Shown here piece by piece: positions 1 to 7,468 of a DNA stretch of 64,000 nt (its first letter is position 1; the number at the start of each line of letters is the position of its first letter). The DNA lies in contig JANNRJ010000039.1 of the NCBI GenBank assembly GCA_031401235.1, positions 25,581 to 89,580 of the forward strand, read 5' to 3'. The notes below the pieces were generated by a model, which was not told the origin of the DNA, ran no database searches, and worked only from the letters and a program-made list of their open reading frames with translations. The position numbers were made by a program, and so were the translations under genes. This stretch comes from UBA3006 sp031401235. Lineage in GTDB: Bacteria; Actinomycetota; Acidimicrobiia; Acidimicrobiales; Ilumatobacteraceae.

Positions 1-1
1 T

Positions 2-628
2 CTTTATACCGAGTCCGATATGAAGGCGGCATACCCTGGTGAAGGTATTCGTAGAGCCGATGCAGTTTTCGTTGACGATAATTCTGTTCTTCTATTTGAA
101 GTTATTAGTAGTGGGCTTCGAATCGGTTCATGGCAGATGCAACAAACTGAAAGTTTCAAAGACGATCTCGAAAAAGTCATTTACGAAAAAATAGAACAAC
201 TCCACGATGCTGCACTTTGTATTCGTGTTGAACCCAAGGCGCTAATTGGTGACACCAAGTCTCGCAATATGGTCTCAATTGTTGTATCTGGCGCGGGTCT
301 TGCAAATTCATTAGTACTCGACAAGATAATTGATTCGTACTGCTCGAGGATGGGCATATTTATGGATCAGTCGATGTCAAGGCCAATTGTGATTGATCTG
401 GGTGAAGTGGAAATGCTAGAAGCTCTGAGTCAACAAGATGTGAATCCAGTTCACATTCTTAACGAATGGCGGAATTCCAAATTCTGTAACGTTTCTCTCC
501 GCAATTTTCTGATTGAGAAATTCAAGCAAGAACACATTGTGCTTCGGCCACGAAGTTTAGAAACTGGATTTAGAAACGTGATCAACGCGATAGTCAGTGA
601 CCTGAAAAACGACCAAGATTCCGAGTGA
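2..628 (+). CDS. Unknown protein, 5' end outside the window
   Basis: The frame is open from base 2 to a TGA at 626-628, so the gene probably begins before the window; the first in-window ATG is at 20. I do not recognise the family. The visible 209 residues are soluble, with no signal peptide or membrane segment. The start of the visible part has an acidic residue cluster followed by a hydrophobic strand ending in glutamate (ADAVFVDDNSVLLFEVIS), an arrangement seen in PD-(D/E)XK nuclease cores, but the lysine of such a motif is not evident, so this is only a suggestion. A-T-rich codon use resembles the DUF4041 gene nearby and suggests accessory DNA. Confidence 0.6.
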   Translation, partial: LYTESDMKAAYPGEGIRRADAVFVDDNSVLLFEVISSGLRIGSWQMQQTESFKDDLEKVIYEKIEQLHDAALCIRVEPKALIGDTKSRNMVSIVVSGAGLANSLVLDKIIDSYCSRMGIFMDQSMSRPIVIDLGEVEMLEALSQQDVNPVHILNEWRNSKFCNVSLRNFLIEKFKQEHIVLRPRSLETGFRNVINAIVSDLKNDQDSE

Positions 629-811
629 CCCACGTCAACGGCCTCTTAAAATTGAACCGTCACTGGCGACCAGTTCTATCGGGTCTCTAAATGAATCAGA
701 ATGCTGTCTGAGGCCAAAAATCTACCGAATAAACAGGAATTTTATTGTCGCATCGTTGAACAATTAAGAATGGCAGGCTTATGAAGTTTTCGGAATTTGA
801 ATTGGACTGAA
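629..811. other. Non-coding stretch, nothing recognised
   Basis: Between the truncated first gene and the fdhD fragment I see no open frame with recognisable content, no tRNA and no clear terminator hairpin. Confidence 0.4.
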
Positions 812-901
812 TTACATCGACACCCGGTGGCCGTGGGTATAGATATTAGCTTTGCCGTCACGAACGAATCCGGCAAGTGTGACGCCGAATCGATCGGCAG
901 T
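812..901 (-). pseudogene. FdhD C-terminal remnant (second copy)
   Basis: Translated on the minus strand, 901 down to the TAA at 814-812 reads ADRFGVTLAGFVRDGKAN followed by IYTHGHRVSM and stop. This matches the C-terminus of the intact FdhD at 5645-6499 (ADRFGITLAGFIRDGKAN, then AYTHEYRISM, stop) almost residue for residue, and the DNA is also clearly similar. No upstream FdhD sequence follows beyond 901, where the K+ channel gene region begins. The next FdhD-like segment in the same orientation is at 3240-3350. This is therefore the tail of a broken fdhD paralogue. Confidence 0.85.
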
Positions 902-909
902 TATCTAAA

Positions 910-1623
910 TCATGTTTGCGTCTTGGAATTATTTTGAATCAAGAATTGCGCGATACGCGCCGTAAGTACACCGAAGACGCTTACACCGATCATCATCGTG
1001 AAAACCGCAAGCGTTCTACCTGCAGCGCTTACAGGGTAAATATCACCGTAACCAACAGTTGAAATCGTCGATGCAGACCACCAAAGGGCGTCTCCGAAAG
1101 ATTTTACCCGCCCATTGACTCCTACATCTTCAGCCAACGTAAATCCAACTGCCGAGGTAATCCACGTAAATCCGGCGACACCGATTGCGAGGGAAGCTGC
1201 CCGTCTCGCAAAAATCCGACGCGTCTCCTTGCCAGCCGCGCTTCCAATCGCCACAAGTCGGCCAATGGCAACAAAGAGCCGGAGGGCACGCAACGATCTC
1301 AGCGCCCCGAAAAGTCCAAGTGAACTGCTTATGGCAAGTCCCTGAGCCACAACGACAAGCAGGCTTGTCCACTCATGCCGGATGTAGCTCGATTTCTGGC
1401 GTGCAATTGCAAGCTCAACCAGATAGTCGACGAAGAACGCCACAAACACAACCACATTGACAATTTGGATGAATTGCTGGTCTGAATTCGAAAGTCGATT
1501 AGACACCAATTCCAGTAACAGAATTGGGAGACTGCCAACGGCCAAGACAATTAGAGGAATGTCAGTCCATTTCCTCCAAGTGATAAGAGATTTTCCGATA
1601 TATCCGGAGTTTTTCGAATTCAT
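910..1623 (-). CDS. Voltage-gated-type potassium channel
   Basis: A predicted inner-membrane K+ channel of 237 residues. Membrane segments lie near residues 22-42, 52-73, 84-108, 140-165 and 204-231. An S4-like segment carries arginines at three-residue spacing (RSLRALRLF, about 109-117), and the pore has the K+ selectivity filter TVGYGD at about 189-194. There is no C-terminal RCK/TrkA domain. I chose the ATG at 1623 because GGAG lies 5 nt upstream; a GTG at 1629 is in frame. It follows the DUF4041-type gene by about 10 nt on the same strand, so the two are probably co-transcribed. Both lie between two fragments of a broken fdhD. Gating and physiological role are unknown. Confidence 0.85.
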   Translation of the reverse strand: MNSKNSGYIGKSLITWRKWTDIPLIVLAVGSLPILLLELVSNRLSNSDQQFIQIVNVVVFVAFFVDYLVELAIARQKSSYIRHEWTSLLVVVAQGLAISSSLGLFGALRSLRALRLFVAIGRLVAIGSAAGKETRRIFARRAASLAIGVAGFTWITSAVGFTLAEDVGVNGRVKSFGDALWWSASTISTVGYGDIYPVSAAGRTLAVFTMMIGVSVFGVLTARIAQFLIQNNSKTQT

Positions 1624-1633
1624 GAGCACTCCA

Positions 1634-3082
1634 TTACGAAGTTGCGGGCGGAAGAAGTTTCAATCGTTCGCCTTCTGATTGATGGAAATCTTCGGCTTCA
1701 GGTTGCTCAGTGAATTCAAGAATATGACCATCTAACTCCGATAGAGCCTCGCGGACTTCAATTGGGGTGACGTAGAAAAATTCCCGTCGCATATTTACAA
1801 GATTGACTCGCTTATCACTGAATCGGTGATGAAGCGAAGTTTCGAGTCCAACTGCGTCGTCGCTAAAGAATAATGCATGAACACCAAAATTGAAGGGGAC
1901 GGAGGCATCACTTAACTCCTTAACTCGGTCTACTGGATCAAGTCGACGCGTCATCCCAATTTTAACTACTCGGTTTCCAAATGCACCAATATTTGAAATC
2001 ACATATACATGGCCAGCTCGAGTATTTGCTGCTCTCTCCACCAGACCGCTTAACCCAGCATCAATTTCAGCCAGTTTTTGCTGCATGTCTTGAATACCCT
2101 GCAGATTCTGTTCATCTTGAACTTGTGATTCATTTTGTTGCATCTGCAGAAGGGCATTCACATATTTCTGCTTTTCCTTTTCAAGCATTGCTTTTTGCGC
2201 GGCTATCTCCTTTGCTACCTTCTCCTCTTCCCGGAGCCTTGCTCTGACTTCTTTTTCTTCTTCCCTTTCTTCCTCCTTTTTCTTTAGAAAATCCGCCGTG
2301 GTTCTAATTTCCTGAATTTTTAGATCATGAAATTCGTCAGATATTTGAATCTGCATGACTTTGCCAAGATTGGCAATCGTCGACTTAGTTTTTTCGAGGC
2401 GCTGAATCATCATCTCTCGTGTTGACGGCTTGAGCGAACGGATACAGTTATCCGCTTCAGCCACATATGCGCGAAGCATCAACTTCGAGATATCTCTCAC
2501 CATTTTCGCCCCTTCCTTTTCAGATCCATTCACTGTCCAAGAGGAAACCGATTTAACCGCTACTTTCGATTTCACCAGTAATTTTGTTTGCGTATCAATT
2601 TGATCCAACACGGACTTGAATTCCATCGAATTTTGAAGTGGATGCGCATACTGGTAAATGCCAACCTCCTGAAGCATTAATTGATCAGAAACCCGAATCA
2701 ACTGCGCCTCAACCTGAGAAACTTCACTTCGTGCACTTGAAATCCGTGTTTGAAGCTGCTGAATTTCTTTCTTCAATCGGTCACGCTGTGGAATTCCAAT
2801 TTTTGTAAGTAATTCACGGAGTTCTGCGATTTCTTCCTCGAGATCTTTCTTTCCGCCAAACAAACCTCGTTTCTTTTCGGAGTCGGGCATCGTCGGGATA
2901 CCGGACTCAAATGGTTCGACGCTTGTATCAAGTTCATCGAATGGCTCACCGACTGGCGGTTGAATTTTGAGCTGGGTTTGATCGGTCCAAATCGAACCGT
3001 TCCAGAAGCGGGTGGTGGAACCTGAAGAATCCAATGGATCGACGTACCAACCCGCAATTGGCAATAATTTGACATCTGACAC
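1634..3082 (-). CDS. DUF2510-DUF4041-T5orf172 (GIY-YIG-like) protein
   Basis: A 482-residue soluble multidomain protein. Residues about 8-36 form a DUF2510-like motif (GWYVDP...RFWNGSIWTDQ), common in actinobacteria. The middle (about 80-335) resembles DUF4041 and includes a long highly charged coiled coil near 255-330. Residues about 357-440 match the T5orf172/Mug113 type, a GIY-YIG nuclease relative, with GHVYVIS, VKIGMT and LETSLHHRF as landmarks. The GTG start at 3082 has GAGGAG 5 nt upstream. DUF4041-T5orf172 proteins are typical of phages, plasmids and mobile islands; their biochemical function is not established. The next gene in the operon is a K+ channel. A nuclease or nucleic-acid-sensing role is inference from the fold. 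Confidence 0.8.
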   Translation of the reverse strand: MSDVKLLPIAGWYVDPLDSSGSTTRFWNGSIWTDQTQLKIQPPVGEPFDELDTSVEPFESGIPTMPDSEKKRGLFGGKKDLEEEIAELRELLTKIGIPQRDRLKKEIQQLQTRISSARSEVSQVEAQLIRVSDQLMLQEVGIYQYAHPLQNSMEFKSVLDQIDTQTKLLVKSKVAVKSVSSWTVNGSEKEGAKMVRDISKLMLRAYVAEADNCIRSLKPSTREMMIQRLEKTKSTIANLGKVMQIQISDEFHDLKIQEIRTTADFLKKKEEEREEEKEVRARLREEEKVAKEIAAQKAMLEKEKQKYVNALLQMQQNESQVQDEQNLQGIQDMQQKLAEIDAGLSGLVERAANTRAGHVYVISNIGAFGNRVVKIGMTRRLDPVDRVKELSDASVPFNFGVHALFFSDDAVGLETSLHHRFSDKRVNLVNMRREFFYVTPIEVREALSELDGHILEFTEQPEAEDFHQSEGERLKLLPPATS

Positions 3083-3239
3083 AAATGCTCCTCAATATTC
3101 AAAGTTGGCGATTATCTATCCACACAATAGGTCGCTTTCAGGAATACCTAATCCAAAAGATCTGACTGAGCTAATTACCATGAATGGGACCAATATTATG
3201 AGACCCAACCAAAAGTCGAAATGACAACCCTTCGCTCTG

Positions 3240-3350
3240 GCGGCCAATATCTTCGCGTACCACCTTCGTATTGCCCCGAATAGCAATCGGCCCGACGACG
3301 CGCAGATCACGGGCGCTACGAAATGTGGGCTGAACCTTACTCAATGCACT
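3240..3350 (-). pseudogene. FdhD internal remnant (second copy)
   Basis: On the minus strand 3350-3240 reads SALSKVQPTFRSARDLRVVG and then PIAIRGNTKVVREDIGR. The intact FdhD has DALRKAQPTFDRTGGLHAVG, then LFDAQGKMKVVREDIGR, at the matching place. The start and end are conserved and the middle has drifted; the TGG of the FdhD core is lost. The fragment stops abruptly after DIGR. About 57 residues that would separate it from the C-terminal fragment at 812-901 are missing and their place is taken by about 2.3 kb holding the K+ channel and DUF4041-type genes. No FdhD similarity is seen above 3350. Confidence 0.8.
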
Positions 3351-3404
3351 GAGCGGTCAATCTTTCGATATCAATTCATCGCGAAGCAATGTCATACTAG
3401 ATAC

Positions 3405-4172
3405 ATGCACCGGAGAGTTGCCCCATACCTGATTTTCGCAGGTATTTTGGTTTCAAGTTGTTCTGGCAAAGACAACTTGGCTACAAAAGACACGTCAATA
3501 TTTGGCACCGCCGATATGTCGCTTGTCGCGCTCAATCGCTTGCAACCTGGCGAAGAAGAGTCAATTCAAGCATTAGGAGCTAGTGGCGCCGGCCCGCCAT
3601 TAGGACAAGTCGGACATTCACATGACATGGAGGCCACAGAAATACCGTTGTCGGAGACCGTCGAATCAATATTTAGCGAACAATGGGCTGCCGCACAAGC
3701 TTCAATCCTAGATTACGACACGCTTGAAAAAATCGTTGCGCTCGGATTTGTCAAGGCCTCGAGCACAGTTGCAGGAATTGGCACCCACTGGACACATTGG
3801 TCGCAAATTGCCAAACCATTTGATCCGGCTAAACCATCGATGGTTTTGTTCGACGAAACTCACAAGCCTCCGGTCCTGGTCGGATACTCGTACGCACTAC
3901 AGGCTTGGAACTACCCCGATGGATTCGCTGGACCTAACGATTTATGGCATCAGCACACGGGAATCTGCGTGAACAACGGCTGGGTCGTGCGCGAAATGTC
4001 TAAAGGGCCGACTTTCTGTGACGGGACTTTCATTGCCGGCGGTGACTTCTGGATGCTTCATGCTTGGGTAATTCCAGGCTGGGAAAATCGCGACGGGAAA
4101 TTTGCCCCATTTAACCCGAAACTATGCCCAAGGAAAGAGGGCACGCCCGATTTCGCCCGTTGCGATGAGTGA
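3405..4172 (+). CDS. Exported lipoprotein of unknown function
   Basis: The 255-residue product starts with a short basic segment, a hydrophobic stretch and a lipobox ending in VSSC (Cys near residue 19), so it is predicted to be a lipoprotein anchored outside the membrane. I do not recognise the mature part. It has histidine- and tryptophan-rich patches (GIGTHWTHW, DLWHQHTGIC, DFWMLHAWVIPGWEN) and cysteines near 188 and 201, which could bind metal or form a disulphide, but this is conjecture. CATACT lies exactly 6 nt before the ATG and there is no ribosome binding site, so the mRNA is probably leaderless. It converges with the exported protein gene ending at 4213. Confidence 0.7.
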   Translation: MHRRVAPYLIFAGILVSSCSGKDNLATKDTSIFGTADMSLVALNRLQPGEEESIQALGASGAGPPLGQVGHSHDMEATEIPLSETVESIFSEQWAAAQASILDYDTLEKIVALGFVKASSTVAGIGTHWTHWSQIAKPFDPAKPSMVLFDETHKPPVLVGYSYALQAWNYPDGFAGPNDLWHQHTGICVNNGWVVREMSKGPTFCDGTFIAGGDFWMLHAWVIPGWENRDGKFAPFNPKLCPRKEGTPDFARCDE

Positions 4173-4212
4173 TAATTGGTGTGAGCGTCCAGCAAACGCG
4201 GGTGTGAAAATC

Positions 4213-5502
4213 CTAAATCGCGAGTTCGATCATTTCACTTCGCATCGGCAATTTCCCCAAGGTATTCGTACAGGTCGCCGTGACTTTCGCCTTTGGCAGA
4301 ACCGACCCCCGCTTTACTAGCCCAAGCGAGTTGGCGACCGCTTTTAGCTGAACTGTCGTGTAGGTGACATTCGCCGTTCCTGCGGTACCGAGAGTTACCG
4401 ATTTTGAAACTTTTTTGGCACCGTTTGAAAGTACGACAGCACACACACTTTTTGGAACGGACTGGATAGTAATTGGCTCGCCACCAACAAGTATTCCAAC
4501 TGCTGTGGCGGTTCGCGGCATTGGTCTAAGTATTACAACATCACCCGCTCCTGCATGCAACGACACTCGCATCAGTGATCGGGGTCTGCCGATACTTGGT
4601 TGCAGTGATTGTTGAGAAATTTTTCCCATTGTCGATAGATTGCTCACGGCTTGGGTTGTAACGCATTCCGTCTCACCATCAACACATGGACTCGACTCAT
4701 ACTTCGAGCAATCCGGCGCTCCTTCCGGACAGTAAATTCTTTCGTCCCGAACTCGCTCGACGCTCTTGAGCAAGGCGATCCGATCGGCGGTTGCGGCTAG
4801 GTCTGGAATTTCGAACGCATCGGAATATGTATACGTCCCAGTGCCTGTTTGTCCCTGTAATTCACCCGTGCCACTAGTGACGGTGACCTTGGAAACAAGA
4901 TCGATGCTCACACACGACGAACTGCACATTCCAGCAACGCTGGCCCATCCTTCGATTGTGCCGGTCATGCCCATCGACTTTGCGGCTGACGAAACAGTGA
5001 AATCACATCCATATGGCACCGGCCCACTCGCACTTGTCACGTTTAACGAAATAAGTCCCGGTGTCCCAGCACCCACAGTTGCGTTGGCGACAATTGAAAT
5101 TCCTGATTTGGCTGAACAGTTGGCGACGATTACTCCATCAGTCACACCCTTGGACGGAATGGTCAATGTGCCAGACACCTGCTGCACAAGGCGACTGATC
5201 TCGACTACCGGTCGGCATGTCATGTTGATTGATCCCGAAAGTCGTGGATCAAAAGCCAAGGCAAACTCCATCGCTGAGAGAGCACCGTATGTGGTACCGC
5301 CGTCGACGCAATTGAGCGCTCCGAGGGTTGTAACTCGCGAACTTATTCCCGATAAATCTAGAGCCACATTCAGATCGAGGGAGCCGAGATCTACACTTGG
5401 CGCTACACGAGCGGACTGTGCACTGACTTGTGGCACCAGAGGTCCAACGCTCAAACTTATCGCTCCAGCAAATGCTGCCCAACGAAGAAGACTCCGCTTC
5501 AT
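4213..5502 (-). CDS. Large exported protein of unknown function
   Basis: The 429-residue product has a classical signal peptide: MKRSLLRW, a hydrophobic core, and a probable cleavage after VSAQ or VSA near residue 28. The mature part is rich in Ser, Thr, Val and Gly with many short alternating strands, as in beta-sandwich secreted proteins, and contains eleven or so cysteines, including a cluster around 260-280 (YCPEGAPDCS, PCVDGETECV). No known domain is recognised. The ATG at 5502 has a strong AGGAGG 7 nt upstream. It has its own upstream region of about 140 bp next to fdhD, so it is probably a single transcription unit. Confidence 0.7.
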   Translation of the reverse strand: MKRSLLRWAAFAGAISLSVGPLVPQVSAQSARVAPSVDLGSLDLNVALDLSGISSRVTTLGALNCVDGGTTYGALSAMEFALAFDPRLSGSINMTCRPVVEISRLVQQVSGTLTIPSKGVTDGVIVANCSAKSGISIVANATVGAGTPGLISLNVTSASGPVPYGCDFTVSSAAKSMGMTGTIEGWASVAGMCSSSCVSIDLVSKVTVTSGTGELQGQTGTGTYTYSDAFEIPDLAATADRIALLKSVERVRDERIYCPEGAPDCSKYESSPCVDGETECVTTQAVSNLSTMGKISQQSLQPSIGRPRSLMRVSLHAGAGDVVILRPMPRTATAVGILVGGEPITIQSVPKSVCAVVLSNGAKKVSKSVTLGTAGTANVTYTTVQLKAVANSLGLVKRGSVLPKAKVTATCTNTLGKLPMRSEMIELAI

Positions 5503-5644
5503 GATCCGACCTCCTCGTGATCAGGTTTCCACCGAGTTAAGACGAATGTCTTGTAACTACTACGGACGGTAGTCAATTGATTCTCGCAACAACGTTGACC
5601 ATCGAGGGTCAGCCGTCACATAGGCATACCTAAGATTTTGTAAG

Positions 5645-6499
5645 TCACATAGATATGCGATATTCGTGGGTGTACGCATTGGCCTTGCCGTCACGAATGA
5701 AACCAGCAAGCGTGATGCCGAACCGGTCAGCGGTTTCAACGGCCAAATTTGACGGCGCCCCAACGGCGGCGATGAATGCGATGCCGGCAATTGCTGCTTT
5801 CTGAATAATCTCGAAAGACACTCGCCCACTTACAAGCAAGCCGTGTTCGGTGAGTGGCACGGAGTGATCAAGTACGCAGTGTCCGATAACTTTGTCGACG
5901 GCGTTGTGGCGGCCAATATCTTCGCGCACCACCTTCATTTTTCCTTGAGCATCGAACAATCCAACGGCGTGCAACCCACCGGTGCGATCAAATGTGGGCT
6001 GAGCCTTACGTAACGCATCGGGAAGTCCAACAAGAACCTCCGTTGTCACAACTGGCCCCGAATCAAGTGAAAGCGGCGATGCGCAGGTGATCAGCTGTTC
6101 GATGGACTCGATTCCGCAAATTCCACAACTTGCCGATGTGACCATTGCCCGACGAGCCAAGGCGATGTCAAACGTTTTGGCCAGGCCGACAGTGACGATG
6201 TTGTATAACTGTTCTTCGCCTTTGGTAAGTTCGCAATACTTCACTGATCGAACATCACTCGGGTCGGCGATGATGCCCTCGGTGAACAGAAATCCAACGG
6301 CCAGTTCAAAATCGTGACCTGGAGTTCGCATCGTTACGGAAATACTCGATGGTTCTACACCAGGCGCTCCAGCCCGTATTTCCATTGGTTCTTCGGTGAC
6401 GAGCAGATCGGGTTTAGAACCCGTTCGTCCTTGTGCGTTTACTGCCGTCACTGTCCAGTCGGTTGATTTGCGTCGAGCACTGTTACTAATGAGGCTCAC
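5645..6499 (-). CDS. fdhD: Formate dehydrogenase accessory sulfurtransferase FdhD
   Basis: FdhD transfers sulfur from a cysteine desulfurase to the molybdenum or tungsten bis-MGD cofactor and is needed for active formate dehydrogenase in the cytoplasm. The 284-residue protein has the family's features: the cysteine pair in SASCGICGIES (Cys125 and Cys128), FDRTGGLHA, VVREDIGRHNAVDKV and the terminal IRDGKANAYTH. The predicted start is a GTG at 6499, 12 nt after the sigA stop, so it may be the last gene of the dnaG-sigA transcript. No formate dehydrogenase subunit gene lies in the window. A second, broken copy flanks the K+ channel cassette at 812-901 and 3240-3350. Confidence 0.93.
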   Translation of the reverse strand: MSLISNSARRKSTDWTVTAVNAQGRTGSKPDLLVTEEPMEIRAGAPGVEPSSISVTMRTPGHDFELAVGFLFTEGIIADPSDVRSVKYCELTKGEEQLYNIVTVGLAKTFDIALARRAMVTSASCGICGIESIEQLITCASPLSLDSGPVVTTEVLVGLPDALRKAQPTFDRTGGLHAVGLFDAQGKMKVVREDIGRHNAVDKVIGHCVLDHSVPLTEHGLLVSGRVSFEIIQKAAIAGIAFIAAVGAPSNLAVETADRFGITLAGFIRDGKANAYTHEYRISM

Positions 6500-6511
6500 A
6501 TCCCGAGGTTA

Positions 6512-7468
6512 CTAGTCGTGGTCTAGAAAGGAACGCAAGTTGCCGCTGTTGTGTGGATGGCGTAATCGGGCCAGGGTTTTTTGTTCAATTTGACGAACAC
6601 GCTCACGAGTCACTTTCATACTTTTAGCAACTTCTTCCAGAGTGTGTGGCTGGCCGTTGTATTTTCCAATGCCAAATCGCATTGCCACAATTTCTTGCTC
6701 CCGTTCCGGTAAGTCATGCAGTGTCTGTTCAACGGCCTCACCTAGCTGTCGACGTTCTGTCTGTTCGAGTGGATTGCTATTGCCGTCGACACTGGCAATG
6801 GTGTCGCCAATGGTGAGATCTTCGGTTTCACTGCCAACTGGTGCATCCAAACTCATTGTTGAAAGTGAAAGTTGCATGACTTCCAACAGTTTTTCGACAG
6901 TGAGTCCACTGCGATCGGCTACTTCTTCCGGCGTTGGATCACGCTCTAATTCAGCCATCAATTCGCGTTCGGCGCGATGAACGCGATTGACAACTTCCAT
7001 CATGTGTCCTGGAATCCGAATGTTCCGACCTTGGTCGGCCATTGCCCGAGTCATCGATTGGCGAATCCACCATGTGGCATATGTTGAGAATTTGAAACCC
7101 TTTTCAAAGTCATACTTTTGAGCCGCGTGCATCAACCCGAGATTGCCTTCTTGAATCAGGTCGGCTAACTGCAGCTCATTTCGGTCATAGCGTCGGGCGA
7201 TTGAGACTACAAGTCGAAGATTGGCGCGGACCATGTGGTCCTCGGCTTTCTTACCTTCACGTTCGACCTTCTGAAGATCCCGTCGTTCGCGCAGTCCTAA
7301 TTTTCCACCATCTGCTTCGAGTTTCTTTTTTGCCACAAGCCCCTCTTTGATCGCGCGACCCAATCGCTTCTCATCATCGGCATCTAGCAAATCGACTTGA
7401 CCAATTTCGTTGAGGTACATTCGCACCGCATCCGGTCCCCCGTCGTAATTCACGACTCCACGGGTCAT
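6512..7468 (-). CDS. sigA: Primary-type RNA polymerase sigma factor (RpoD/SigA)
   Basis: A 318-residue sigma-70 protein that directs RNA polymerase to -10/-35 promoters. Region 1.2 is near residues 11-45, region 2 near 76-150 with the -10 recognition helix FKFSTYATWWIRQSMTRAMA, region 3 near 155-230 and region 4 near 255-310 with the helix-turn-helix TLEEVAKSMKVTRERVRQIEQ. It lacks the long acidic N-terminal region 1.1 and the non-conserved region of many group 1 sigmas; the length fits actinobacterial SigA/SigB core proteins. Its ATG overlaps the dnaG stop (ATGA, 7465-7468), so translation is probably coupled, recalling the dnaG-rpoD macromolecular-synthesis arrangement of other bacteria. 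Confidence 0.93.
   Translation of the reverse strand: MTRGVVNYDGGPDAVRMYLNEIGQVDLLDADDEKRLGRAIKEGLVAKKKLEADGGKLGLRERRDLQKVEREGKKAEDHMVRANLRLVVSIARRYDRNELQLADLIQEGNLGLMHAAQKYDFEKGFKFSTYATWWIRQSMTRAMADQGRNIRIPGHMMEVVNRVHRAERELMAELERDPTPEEVADRSGLTVEKLLEVMQLSLSTMSLDAPVGSETEDLTIGDTIASVDGNSNPLEQTERRQLGEAVEQTLHDLPEREQEIVAMRFGIGKYNGQPHTLEEVAKSMKVTRERVRQIEQKTLARLRHPHNSGNLRSFLDHD

Noticed and set aside
2240..2290. T/C-rich tract (runs of TTCTTC)
   Set aside because: It encodes the Glu/Lys-rich coiled coil of the DUF4041-type protein on the minus strand and is not an independent repeat.
4766..5572. 268-residue plus-strand open frame
   Set aside because: It lies antisense to the exported protein at 4213-5502, which has a signal peptide and a strong AGGAGG site; the antisense product has no recognisable feature.
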